Shown: one piece after another, positions 6,483 through 14,680 of the stretch
How the letters are laid out: every line of letters begins with the position of its first letter
How positions within the stretch are numbered: the first letter of the stretch is position 1
Assembly: GCA_900547135.1 (NCBI GenBank)
Contig: URFJ01000021.1
Coordinates: forward strand, 1 to 21,571
Direction: 5' to 3'
DNA: 21,571 nt
DNA from: an uncultured Eubacteriales bacterium
GTDB lineage: Bacteria > Bacillota > Clostridia > Christensenellales > CAG-138
Position numbers and translations under genes: made by a program
The notes under the pieces: generated by a model
Told to the model about the DNA's origin: nothing
The model's input: the letters and a program-made list of their open reading frames with translations, nothing else
Database searches by the model: none

Positions 6483-7394
6483 TCAGTCTGGCTGTCGTCC
6501 GCCTATTAACTTTAAATCTGGGACAAAGATATTCAGTGCCCCGGGGATTATTCCGAATGTTACGGGCGTGCTGGAACCAAGCTCACCGTCGAGGTTGATG
6601 CTATGGTTTACGGAACTCTCGATTCTAAGTTCCCTTGTGGAAAAATAATCCACAGGCTTTTTATTTATATGGTGTCCTTTTATAAAAGCGGGGAGTAAAA
6701 ACAAAAGCTTTATCAGTCCCACCTTTTTCACCAGACATACGTCAAGCTTGCCGTCGAACGGGTCGGACGAAGGAGAAACATACATTCCTCCTCCATAATG
6801 GGTTCCATTGGCCACTGCTACAAGCAAGGCTTCCACATAGATTTCCCTACCGTCGGCAGTTAGGTGCATGCGAATTGGCTTTAGCGACACTAGCGCCTGT
6901 ATAACTCCCAAGATATAGGGCAGCATACCGCCAAAGCGGCGCTTGAACTTTTCGGTGCGAACAATTACCTCCGTATCAAATCCGAAGCCGGCCACGTTTG
7001 CAAAGGCACACCCATTGGCTATACCCATGTCCATGGGCCGAACGCGTCCCTCGAACAGGACGTTAAGCGCTCCACAGGGGTCAAACGGAATTTTCAGGGC
7101 TCTGGCGAGGTCGTTGCCGGTACCAAATGGAAGTATTCCCATGGCAACGTCGTTGCGCCCCATAATTACCTGGGCTGATTTTCGAACCGTGCCGTCTCCT
7201 CCGACAGCTACGATTTTCTTATGGCCAACCTCGACAGCGGTACGGACGAGTTCGGAAACATGACCCGGTTCCTTGCTTAAAACGTGCGTATAAGCTATCC
7301 CTTCTTTTTCCATGATATCCTGCGCTTCGCTGAAGAGCCGCTTGGAATGGCCAGCTCCGGCAATGGGATTGACGATAAAGTGGTAGTTATCCAT
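6483..7394 (-). CDS. Diacylglycerol kinase family lipid kinase (DagK/YegS type)
   Basis: These enzymes phosphorylate diacylglycerol or related lipids at the membrane, recycling lipid by-products of lipoteichoic acid synthesis. The 303 residues show YHFIVNPIAGAGHS (4-17), the nucleotide-binding VGGDGT (64-69) and GILPFGTGNDLARAL (86-100), and near the C-terminus NLDGE. The residues after GGDGT are VRKSAQ, where many family members have a conserved Glu, so the detailed substrate may differ. ATG 7394 is chosen over upstream starts because GGAGG stands 4-5 bases before it and the family core begins directly after. It is the first gene of the five-gene minus-strand cluster, 28 bases before the DUF5711-like gene. 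Confidence 0.9.
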   Translation of the reverse strand: MDNYHFIVNPIAGAGHSKRLFSEAQDIMEKEGIAYTHVLSKEPGHVSELVRTAVEVGHKKIVAVGGDGTVRKSAQVIMGRNDVAMGILPFGTGNDLARALKIPFDPCGALNVLFEGRVRPMDMGIANGCAFANVAGFGFDTEVIVRTEKFKRRFGGMLPYILGVIQALVSLKPIRMHLTADGREIYVEALLVAVANGTHYGGGMYVSPSSDPFDGKLDVCLVKKVGLIKLLFLLPAFIKGHHINKKPVDYFSTRELRIESSVNHSINLDGELGSSTPVTFGIIPGALNIFVPDLKLIGGRQPD

Positions 7395-7511
7395 AAGCCC
7401 TCCGATAGCGAAGAAATACATGGCAACTCTTATGATAGTATAAAATGAGCGAAATGTACAGCGCACATGTGTTAATTTGATATGACAGGCTGGAAAACGC
7501 CGCTAAGCTGC

Positions 7512-7517
7512 ATTATA
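7512..7517 (-). promoter_or_regulatory. Putative -10 box for the lipid kinase cluster
   Basis: The minus strand reads ACAATATAATGC, with a perfect TATAAT about 118 bases before the kinase ATG. No good -35 box is found at standard spacing, so the call is tentative. Confidence 0.4.
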
Positions 7518-7539
7518 TTGTAGCTTTATAGGGTAGTTG

Positions 7540-7568
7540 TTGTGATTTGAACCGATGTAGAGTATAAT
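7540..7568 (+). promoter_or_regulatory. Sigma-A-type promoter for dapF
   Basis: TTGTGA (7540-7545), a 17-base spacer and a perfect TATAAT (7563-7568) give a transcription start near 7575 and a leader of about 30 bases before the dapF ATG. Confidence 0.75.
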
Positions 7569-7606
7569 ACAATGACGTTTCAAAGCAAAAGGAGTTCACC
7601 TGGCCG

Positions 7607-8437
7607 ATGCTTAGCTTTAATAAATCCCACGGGTTGGGAAACGACTTTATAATAATTGATGGCCGTGAAGAGGAATTATCCGATTATGCATCCCTGGCAA
7701 GGCGGTTATGCGACCGATTTACAGGCGTAGGCGCAGACGGGCTTTTGGTGCTGCTTGAATCCCAAACATGCAATGTCAGAATGAGAATATTCAACAGCGA
7801 CGGCAGCGAAGCCCAGATGTGCGGCAACGGCATAAGGTGTTTTGCCAAATATGTGTACGAAAAAGGTATTGTAACAGAACCGGAATTCAGCGTGGAAACA
7901 AGGGGCGGAATAATGCGTCCCCGTCTTAACCTCAACCGCAATGCTGTTGAAAGCGTAACCGTGGATATGGGTACGCCGATGTTTGGGCGCGCCTCCATCC
8001 CAATGCTGGGCAAGGGCCGGTTCCTGATGCAAAAAATCAAGGTGATTAACCGTGAATTTACTGTTTCAAGCATGTTTATGACGATTCCGCATACCGTAGT
8101 GTTTGTCGAGGATATAGGCTCTATAGACGTAGGCCGGTATGGTCCTGCGATTGAACGCCACCCCCTGTACCCTGAGGGAACAAATGTAAACTTTGTTCAG
8201 GTGCTGGATTCAGGTTCTATAGCGGCAAGGCCATGGGAGCGCGGCTGCGGAATCACTCTTGCGTGCGGTACCGGGGCTTCAGCTTCCGCTGTAGCGTGCG
8301 CTCTGGCCGGGCTGACGCGCAGGCGCGTAAGCGTAAATCTGGAACTGGGAAAGCTGGATATATTATATTCACCAAGTGGAAGGGTATATATGACGGGGCC
8401 GGCAGAGAATGTTTTTGAAGGTACTATAAATCAATAA
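7607..8437 (+). CDS. dapF: Diaminopimelate epimerase
   Basis: DapF interconverts LL- and meso-diaminopimelate in the cytoplasm, supplying meso-DAP for lysine and peptidoglycan. The 276-residue length is normal. The family start FNKSHGLGNDFIIIDG is intact, and both active-site cysteines are present: Cys72 in MCGNGIRCF and Cys220 in LACGTGASA. The GCGITLACGTG context forms the second half-site. AAAGGAG is 12 bases before the ATG, a little long. The gene stands alone between a divergent cluster and the glycogen operon; no terminator is visible in the 200 bases after it, so some read-through into glgB is possible. Confidence 0.97.
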   Translation: MLSFNKSHGLGNDFIIIDGREEELSDYASLARRLCDRFTGVGADGLLVLLESQTCNVRMRIFNSDGSEAQMCGNGIRCFAKYVYEKGIVTEPEFSVETRGGIMRPRLNLNRNAVESVTVDMGTPMFGRASIPMLGKGRFLMQKIKVINREFTVSSMFMTIPHTVVFVEDIGSIDVGRYGPAIERHPLYPEGTNVNFVQVLDSGSIAARPWERGCGITLACGTGASASAVACALAGLTRRRVSVNLELGKLDILYSPSGRVYMTGPAENVFEGTINQ

Positions 8438-8637
8438 ATATTCGGGCAATACTGCGGCACCGGCTCAATCCATTTAATTAAGCACAGTTCTATTCGTTAA
8501 TGTATTATATAATGTCGTATTTACCCAACTTAATACAACTTGACGATTGCTATTATAAATAAATTAGGGTACAATATATATTATTGATGACATTGTATAA
8601 TAATAAAATATTATTTTAACAATGCAGCGGAGGAATG
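8438..8637. other. AT-rich intergenic region before the glycogen operon
   Basis: About 200 bases with no gene. It is strongly AT-rich towards glgB. A TATAAT occurs at 8596-8601 without a matching -35; TTGATG (8584-8589) with TATTAT (8609-8614) is an alternative with a 19-base spacer. A perfect inverted repeat AATAATA-AAA-TATTATT covers 8599-8615. The glg promoter very likely lies here, but its exact position is not clear. Confidence 0.4.
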
Positions 8638-10530
8638 ATGCATCTTAATGATACCGAGCTCTACCTGTTTAACACAGGGGCGAATGCGTATTCGTACCGC
8701 GCCCTCGGATGCCACGGGTTTTTTAACGGAGGTCAGAGGTGCTTCCGGTTTGCAGTTTGGGCGCCCAACGCCAGATATGTAAACGTAGTAGGCGACTTCA
8801 ACGGATGGGACTGCACAAGGGGCGCAATGGGTCGGTGTGGTACAACCGGCGTATGGGAAGCTTTTTTGTATGATGCGCGGCCGGGTGACTGTTACAAGTT
8901 TGCGATATTGACCCAGAGCGGCGAGCTGATATTCAAGGCTGACCCGTTCGCGTTTTACAGCCAGGCACGGCCTGATACCGCTTCGGTCGTTGCGGATATA
9001 GGCGGATATTCATGGGGCGACTCGTCCTACATGGGACTAAGGGCTGTAAAAGATCATATCAGACGGCCGATGAGCATATATGAGGTTCACGCGGGTTCTT
9101 GGAGAGAAGGCATGTCTTACAGAAAGCTTGCCGATGAGCTTGTCCCCTATGTAAAGGAAATGGGATATACCCATATAGAGTTCATGCCGCTTGCAGAACA
9201 TCCGCTTGACGACAGCTGGGGCTATCAGGTCACGGGTTTTTTTTCCCCCACCTCAAGGTATGGCTCGCCGCATGATCTCATGTATCTGGTAGATAGCTGC
9301 CACCGCGAGGGAATAGGGGTAATACTCGACTGGGTGGGCGGGCATTTCCCAAGGGATGCGCATGGCCTGCATGAATTTGACGGCACGCCAATTTTCGAAC
9401 ATCCTGATAGGCGGCGAAGCGAACAGAAGCAATGGGGCACGCTGCTGTTCAACTATGCCAAAAGCGAAGTCAGGAGCTTTCTCATATCTAACGCCGTATT
9501 CTGGCTTAACGAATATCATTTCGATGGTTTGAGGGTCGACGCGGTAAGCTGTATGCTCTATCTTGACTACGGCAGGGAACCTGGGGAATGGATACCCAAC
9601 CAATATGGCGGACGCGAGAACCTGGACGCTATACACTTTTTGGGAGAGCTGTCTACGGCAGTAAGCAGGGAATGCAAGGGCGCGCTGCTTATTGCAGAGG
9701 AGAGCACATCCTTTCCAAAGGTTACGGAAAAGCCGGCGTCGGGCGGGCTGGGCTTTGATTTTAAGTGGAATATGGGATTTATGAATGATACCCTGTCCTA
9801 TATGTCAATGGACAGCGTATACAGAAAGTGGCACCATGATAAGCTGACGTTTCCAATGGTCTATGCGTTTACCGAGAGGTTTATACTGCCCTTTTCGCAC
9901 GACGAGACGGTGCATGGCAAGCATTCCCTGATAGGGCGGATGAACGGGACCTATGACGAAAAATTTGCGCAGTTAAGGCTTTTATACGCTTACCAGTACA
10001 CCCACCCGGGGAAGAAACTGCTGTTTATGGGCGGAGAGTTCGCCCAGTTCATTGAATGGGATTTTAGAAAACCGCTTGACTGGTTTTTGCTTAACTATCC
10101 CAGACATAAAGAAATGCAATCCTTTGTTAAGGCGCTCAATGATCTTTACAGCTCCACCCAGGCGCTGTATGAATGCGATACGGGTTGGGATGGTTTTGAA
10201 TGGGTAAGCGTTGACGACCGTGAGAGGGGAATTATAGCATACATACGCACAGGACTTGACGAAGACGAGAGGGTAATGTGTGTGTTGAATTTCACCGCAT
10301 TGCCCGCCGAGCGTTATAGGTTGCGGATGAACAAGCCGGCTGGCTTTACAAGGCTGCTCAGCACCGTAGAGTCGCGTTTTGGAGGATGGGACCGTGTACA
10401 ACACAGGATGGTTTCAAGTTCAATAGACGAACATGGATGCTTTGTTGATATTCCGATAGGTGGCTATGAGGGAGCTATATGGAGAATGGAGGATATTAGC
10501 AGAGCGGCTGATAGCGCTAAACCGCGCTGA
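8638..10530 (+). CDS. glgB: 1,4-alpha-glucan branching enzyme
   Basis: GlgB (GH13) cuts alpha-1,4 chains and re-joins them as alpha-1,6 branches during glycogen synthesis. The 630 residues contain an N-terminal CBM48 domain (FRFAVWAPNARYVNVVGDFNGW), the GH13 barrel, and a C-terminal beta domain. Catalytic residues: nucleophile Asp301 in GLRVDAV, acid Glu354 in IAEEST, and Asp422 in SHDETVHGK. Their spacing (53 and 121 residues) equals that of the E. coli enzyme (Asp405, Glu458, Asp526). It is shorter at the N-terminus than E. coli GlgB, lacking the extra N1 module. Two ATGs stand side by side; I choose 8638 because GGAGG (8629-8633) is 4 bases before it and only 1 base before 8635. First gene of the glg operon. 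Confidence 0.97.
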   Translation: MHLNDTELYLFNTGANAYSYRALGCHGFFNGGQRCFRFAVWAPNARYVNVVGDFNGWDCTRGAMGRCGTTGVWEAFLYDARPGDCYKFAILTQSGELIFKADPFAFYSQARPDTASVVADIGGYSWGDSSYMGLRAVKDHIRRPMSIYEVHAGSWREGMSYRKLADELVPYVKEMGYTHIEFMPLAEHPLDDSWGYQVTGFFSPTSRYGSPHDLMYLVDSCHREGIGVILDWVGGHFPRDAHGLHEFDGTPIFEHPDRRRSEQKQWGTLLFNYAKSEVRSFLISNAVFWLNEYHFDGLRVDAVSCMLYLDYGREPGEWIPNQYGGRENLDAIHFLGELSTAVSRECKGALLIAEESTSFPKVTEKPASGGLGFDFKWNMGFMNDTLSYMSMDSVYRKWHHDKLTFPMVYAFTERFILPFSHDETVHGKHSLIGRMNGTYDEKFAQLRLLYAYQYTHPGKKLLFMGGEFAQFIEWDFRKPLDWFLLNYPRHKEMQSFVKALNDLYSSTQALYECDTGWDGFEWVSVDDRERGIIAYIRTGLDEDERVMCVLNFTALPAERYRLRMNKPAGFTRLLSTVESRFGGWDRVQHRMVSSSIDEHGCFVDIPIGGYEGAIWRMEDISRAADSAKPR

Positions 10531-10619
10531 CGGCCAGCGGGTTACAATTAATAAAGAATTACAGATGTAAAACTGCGAACGCTGAATGGGCACTTGCACT
10601 GTATGGAGTAGCCTTATTA

Positions 10620-10634
10620 CCGGCCATAGGCCGG
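10620..10634. repeat. Perfect GC hairpin in the glgB-glgC gap
   Basis: CCGGCC, ATA, GGCCGG form a 6-bp all-GC stem with a 3-base loop, about 60 bases before glgC. No T-run follows on either strand, so it is not a standard terminator; it could act as an mRNA stability or processing element between glgB and glgC. The rest of the 164-base gap shows no convincing promoter. Confidence 0.6.
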
Positions 10635-10694
10635 AGATATACTAAAAATTGAGCTATAAGCATTCCGTGTTCGCTATAATTGGGGGTATAAACT

Positions 10695-11927
10695 ATGAGA
10701 AAGAAAAAACTCATTGCAATGCTTCTTGCCGGAGGGCAGGGCAGCCGCCTGGGGGTGCTTACAAATCATATGGCGAAACCGGCGGTGCCCTTTGGAGGCA
10801 AGTACCGGATAATAGACTTTCCACTATCAAATTGTGTGAATTCGGACATCGATACGGTTGGCGTATTGACACAGTATGAACCCTTAGCTCTGAATGCGTA
10901 CATTGGTACTGGCCAGGCCTGGGATCTTGACCGTACATCGGGTGGAGTATATGTCCTTCCTCCGTTTGTATCGGGAAACAGCGGGCGCTGGTATTCCGGC
11001 ACGGCAAACGCGGTTTACCAAAACATGGCGTTTATCGACCAGTACGACCCAGATCACGTCCTTATACTGTCAGGAGACCATATTTATAAGATGGATTACA
11101 GCGAAATGTTCAAACAGCATCTGAAAAAGGGCGCCGATGCCACAATAGCCGTGCTGAGGGTACCCATGGACGAGGCGGGGCGTTTCGGCATAATGGACGT
11201 AGACGGGGACGAGCGGATAGTGGAATTTGAGGAGAAGCCCAGGGCGCCCAAGAGCGACAGGGCGTCGATGGGAATCTACATATTTTCATGGGACGTGCTT
11301 AAGCGTTACCTTGCCGAAGACGCTAAAGACCCTGACTCACAAAATGACTTTGGGAAAAACGTAATACCCAGCATGATGAAAAGCGGATGCAATATGTATG
11401 CGTATAACTTCAAGGGCTATTGGAAGGACGTTGGCACAATACAGAGCCTTTGGGACGCGAACATGGATCTTCTCGACGAGCCGCCAAGGCTGGATTTGTA
11501 TGATAATAATTGGAGAATCTACAGCCGCAGCGCAATAATGCCTCCCCACTACGCGGGCGCTGAAGCGGTAATTCAAAAGTCAATAGTTCCTGAGGGCGCT
11601 GTAGTTTATGGCGCCGTAAAGCACAGCGTACTGTTCGCGGGAACGGTTATTGAGGAGGGCGCTGTCGTGGAGGATTCGGTTATAATGCATAACAGCGTTG
11701 TAAAGCGGGGTGCGCGCGTAAAGAAAACTATCTTAGGGGAGGGCGCTGTCATAGGTAACGACGCTGTTGTTGGCGCGGCCTGCCTTGACGGCGATCCGCA
11801 GTTTGACAATACGCTGACAGGGGATATAACCCTTATTGGAAACGCGATAAGCATTCCGGCAAAAAAGAGGGTGCCCACGGGAATGATCGTTGTTCAGCGG
11901 ACGCTTGACTTGCTAAAGGAGGTGTGA
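10695..11927 (+). CDS. glgC: Glucose-1-phosphate adenylyltransferase, catalytic subunit
   Basis: GlgC makes ADP-glucose from ATP and glucose-1-phosphate, the committed step of bacterial glycogen synthesis. The 410 residues show the nucleotide-binding AGGQGSRLGVLT (12-23), AKPAVPFGGKYRIIDFPLSN (27-46), GTANAV (102-107), the metal-binding SGDHIYKMDY (126-135, Asp128) and FEEKP (178-182). The C-terminal third is a left-handed beta helix with hexad-like repeats (EEGAVVEDSVIM, KRGARVKKTIL). A GGGGGT ribosome binding site is 8 bases before the ATG. The stop lies 4 bases before glgD, so both subunits are made together, fitting the GlgC/GlgD hetero-oligomer known from Firmicutes. Confidence 0.97.
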   Translation: MRKKKLIAMLLAGGQGSRLGVLTNHMAKPAVPFGGKYRIIDFPLSNCVNSDIDTVGVLTQYEPLALNAYIGTGQAWDLDRTSGGVYVLPPFVSGNSGRWYSGTANAVYQNMAFIDQYDPDHVLILSGDHIYKMDYSEMFKQHLKKGADATIAVLRVPMDEAGRFGIMDVDGDERIVEFEEKPRAPKSDRASMGIYIFSWDVLKRYLAEDAKDPDSQNDFGKNVIPSMMKSGCNMYAYNFKGYWKDVGTIQSLWDANMDLLDEPPRLDLYDNNWRIYSRSAIMPPHYAGAEAVIQKSIVPEGAVVYGAVKHSVLFAGTVIEEGAVVEDSVIMHNSVVKRGARVKKTILGEGAVIGNDAVVGAACLDGDPQFDNTLTGDITLIGNAISIPAKKRVPTGMIVVQRTLDLLKEV

Positions 11928-11931
11928 TCGT

Positions 11932-13056
11932 ATGACTGGCAATGCGTTTGGGCTTATATATACTGGCGAATCCAACATGCAGCTAAGGGAATTGACATAT
12001 TCGCGCTCAATAGCGGCTGTGCCGTTTGGCGGGAGATACCGCTGCATAGATTTTGTGCTGTCATGCATGGTTAATTCCGGAGTATCCAATGTGGGACTTA
12101 TAACCCAGAGGAACTATCATTCGCTGATGGATCACCTGGGCACGGGCAAGGAGTGGGACCTTAACCGGAAGCGGGACGGGCTGTTCATCCTACCTCCGTT
12201 TGTGACCAAGGAGAATACGGGTATCTATAGGGGTACGGTCGACGCTCTCCGTTCCGTTATGGGTTATGTGAGGCGTAGCGCACAGAGGTACTGCATACTT
12301 ACCGGAAGCCATACAATATATAATACAACATATAATGATATGATAGAATACCATATACAAAAAGGCGCGGATGTATCAATAATGTATAACGATGAAAAAA
12401 ACTTCAATCCCGACGACCAGTTCGACGATCTGAGGTTAAGCTTGAATGTGGACGGACGTGTTAATGATCTGGAGATAGACCCGTACAGACCCAAAACCGC
12501 TCATCAATCATGCGATGTAATGATACTTGAAAAAACACTGCTTGAGTATCTGGTTGAGGAGGCCGCCGCACATGCCAGCCATGACTTTATCAGGGATATC
12601 CTAATAAAGAAGGTCAATACGCTTAAAATATACGGTTACAGGTATGACGGCTATGTTGCCCGTTTAAGCTCTATGAGCGTTTATTACGGGCACAATATGG
12701 ACCTAATGAAGCCAGAGGTCAGGGCCGATATATTCAATCCCGATCATCCGATATATACAAAGGTTAAAGATGAGGTGCCCGCGCGCTATGGTTGCGGATC
12801 GAGGGTGAGAAATTCTTTCATTGCAGACGGTTGCGTTATTGAGGGAACGGTGGAGAACAGCATCCTGTTCAGGGGAGTAAGGATCGCCGAGGGGGCTGTT
12901 GTCAGGAACTCAATTATTATGCAGGCTACAGACGTTCAGGAGGGCTGCGACATAGATTACGTAATAACCGATAAAGGCGTTGTAATTAAGAGGGGAAGGC
13001 GGCTTTCAGGGCATAACAGCTTCCCTATCGTATTAAGAAAGGGAATGACTGTTTAG
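11932..13056 (+). CDS. glgD: Glucose-1-phosphate adenylyltransferase, GlgD subunit
   Basis: GlgD is a GlgC paralogue that, in Firmicutes, assembles with GlgC and raises its activity. The 374 residues align with GlgC along their length (VPFGGRYRCIDFVLSCMVNS; GTGKEWDLNRK; a C-terminal beta helix with IEGTVENSILF), but key catalytic parts are lost: the GGQGSRL loop is replaced by TGESNMQLREL, GTANAV by GTVDAL, and the SGDH metal site by TGSH (124-127), so the Asp is absent. It is therefore predicted to be non-catalytic. The ribosome binding site AAGGAGGTG lies inside the last codons of glgC. Confidence 0.95.
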   Translation: MTGNAFGLIYTGESNMQLRELTYSRSIAAVPFGGRYRCIDFVLSCMVNSGVSNVGLITQRNYHSLMDHLGTGKEWDLNRKRDGLFILPPFVTKENTGIYRGTVDALRSVMGYVRRSAQRYCILTGSHTIYNTTYNDMIEYHIQKGADVSIMYNDEKNFNPDDQFDDLRLSLNVDGRVNDLEIDPYRPKTAHQSCDVMILEKTLLEYLVEEAAAHASHDFIRDILIKKVNTLKIYGYRYDGYVARLSSMSVYYGHNMDLMKPEVRADIFNPDHPIYTKVKDEVPARYGCGSRVRNSFIADGCVIEGTVENSILFRGVRIAEGAVVRNSIIMQATDVQEGCDIDYVITDKGVVIKRGRRLSGHNSFPIVLRKGMTV

Positions 13057-13115
13057 CCCGATCAGAGCCTTATAAATGGTTTGTAAACATACATTAACGT
13101 GCTTGGAGGTAGATT

Positions 13116-14549
13116 ATGAAAGCCTTATTTCTTTCAGCCGAAGCAACCCCATTCATTAAGACGGGTGGTCTTGCTGATGTAGCTGGTACGCTCCCGCGCG
13201 CGCTTAGGACTGAGGGCGTTAAGCCGGTGCTGATGATGCCGCTGTATGGACAAATAGATGAAAAGTATAAAAAGCGAATGAAGATTCTGGCTGAGTTTAC
13301 AGTAGAGCTAGGGTGGCGGAAGCAGCCATGCGTTATTAGGGGATTAACCAAGAATTATATCCGTTGCTACTTTATTGAAAATGATTATTATTTCAACAGG
13401 GATTATATTTATGGTTTCGGGGCGGATGAGGCGGAAAGATATGCGTTTTTTTGTCGCGCTGCATTAGAATCGCTAAAGCATCTGCGAATGCGCCCTGATG
13501 TGATACACTGCAATGATTGGCATACAGGCATGGTGCCCCTGCTTTTAAAAACCCAATATTTAAATCACTACAAATATAAGGGCCTCAAAACCCTGTTTAC
13601 AATACACAACCTAAGATATCAGGGTGTGTTCGACTGGGCGTATGTACATGACCTGCTCAACATAGGACCGGAGCACTTTGTGCCAGATGGAATAGAATAT
13701 TATGGCGGCGCAAGCTTTATGAAGGCGGGAATCGCATATTCTGATGCAGTAAATACTGTAAGCCCTACATATGCAGATGAAATAAAAACCCAAGCTTATG
13801 GAGAGGGCCTTGACGGCTTGCTTAGGAGCAGGGGCATTGCGCTAAGCGGCATCATGAACGGGATAGACATGGATGAATATAACCCCTCCACCGATAAGGA
13901 ACTGCCCGCAGGATATACCGCTGATGATCAGAGAGGGAAGCGACTTACCAAGGCTGCCCTGCAACGAAGGCTGGGATTGTATGAAAGACCGGATATACCT
14001 CTGATAGGCATTGTTTCGAGGCTAACGGAGCAAAAGGGATTTTCCCTGATGGCGCAGGCGGCCGACAGGGTTCTTGGCCTTAATATTCAGTTGGCCGTGC
14101 TTGGAAAAGGTGAAGCGAGATATGAAGCGCTGTTCAGGCGCATGGCGGACTTAAGGCCCAATATGATAGCATACCTTTCTGAACAGAATGAGGGCTTGGC
14201 GCACATGGTGTACGGAGGAGCGGATATGTTCCTTATGCCATCGATGTACGAACCATGCGGAATATCGCAGCTGATAGCAATGCGATATGGAACGCTGCCA
14301 ATAGTTAGAGAGACAGGCGGATTAAAGGATAGCGTTGAGCCATATAACGCTTTTACAGGTGAAGGAACGGGTTTTACATTTTCTCAATATTCTTCCGACG
14401 ATATGCTGGGGGCAGTTATCAGAGCGTGTGAATGCTATGAAGATGAAACTATCTGGGGCAGGCTGATATCAAGGGCAATGGCCCAGGACTTTAGCTGGGG
14501 GGCCTCCGCCAGGGCGTATTTGGACCTATATAAAAGACTCTTTGCATAA
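13116..14549 (+). CDS. glgA: Glycogen synthase (ADP-glucose type)
   Basis: GlgA (GT5) adds glucose from ADP-glucose to growing glycogen chains. The 477 residues match the family length. KTGGLADVAGTLPRAL (15-30) carries the conserved KTGGL sugar-nucleotide loop; VIHCNDWHTGMVPLLL and FTIHNLRYQG follow; the C-terminal Rossmann domain has GIVSRLTEQKG and the catalytic EPCGISQLIAMRYG with Glu379. It is the last gene of the operon, 59 bases after glgD, with TTGGAGGT as ribosome binding site, and is followed by a terminator. No degradative glg gene (glgP, glgX) is in the window. Confidence 0.97.
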   Translation: MKALFLSAEATPFIKTGGLADVAGTLPRALRTEGVKPVLMMPLYGQIDEKYKKRMKILAEFTVELGWRKQPCVIRGLTKNYIRCYFIENDYYFNRDYIYGFGADEAERYAFFCRAALESLKHLRMRPDVIHCNDWHTGMVPLLLKTQYLNHYKYKGLKTLFTIHNLRYQGVFDWAYVHDLLNIGPEHFVPDGIEYYGGASFMKAGIAYSDAVNTVSPTYADEIKTQAYGEGLDGLLRSRGIALSGIMNGIDMDEYNPSTDKELPAGYTADDQRGKRLTKAALQRRLGLYERPDIPLIGIVSRLTEQKGFSLMAQAADRVLGLNIQLAVLGKGEARYEALFRRMADLRPNMIAYLSEQNEGLAHMVYGGADMFLMPSMYEPCGISQLIAMRYGTLPIVRETGGLKDSVEPYNAFTGEGTGFTFSQYSSDDMLGAVIRACECYEDETIWGRLISRAMAQDFSWGASARAYLDLYKRLFA

Positions 14550-14569
14550 TTTATAAATTATCTATTATA

Positions 14570-14600
14570 GCCCGGTTTTAAAAACATTGCCGGGTTTTTC
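14570..14600 (+). terminator. Intrinsic terminator of the glg operon
   Basis: CCCGG (14571-14575) pairs with CCGGG (14590-14594); the loop contains TTTTAAAA, which can extend or compact the fold, and TTTTT follows at once. It is 20 bases past the glgA stop. Confidence 0.8.
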
Positions 14601-14638
14601 AATTTACACTTTATTAACAATGCCTGTCCATATATCTA

Positions 14639-14647
14639 TGATATAAT
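14639..14647 (+). promoter_or_regulatory. Extended -10 promoter for the VanY-type gene
   Basis: TGATATAAT gives the TGn motif directly before a perfect TATAAT (14642-14647). The -35 region is weak, which extended -10 promoters tolerate. The start of transcription would be near 14654, with TTGAGG as ribosome binding site at 14667-14672. Confidence 0.6.
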
Positions 14648-14680
14648 CAATGTAAGATAAATTACGTTGAGGTATGTCTT

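Noticed and set aside
7395..7466. Longer start for the lipid kinase (24 extra residues)
   Set aside because: The family core begins right after the ATG at 7394, which has a well-spaced GGAGG; the extension looks like untranslated leader.
10620..10634. GC hairpin as an intrinsic terminator of glgB
   Set aside because: No T-run follows on the plus strand, and glgC-glgD-glgA continue in the same direction without a good promoter.
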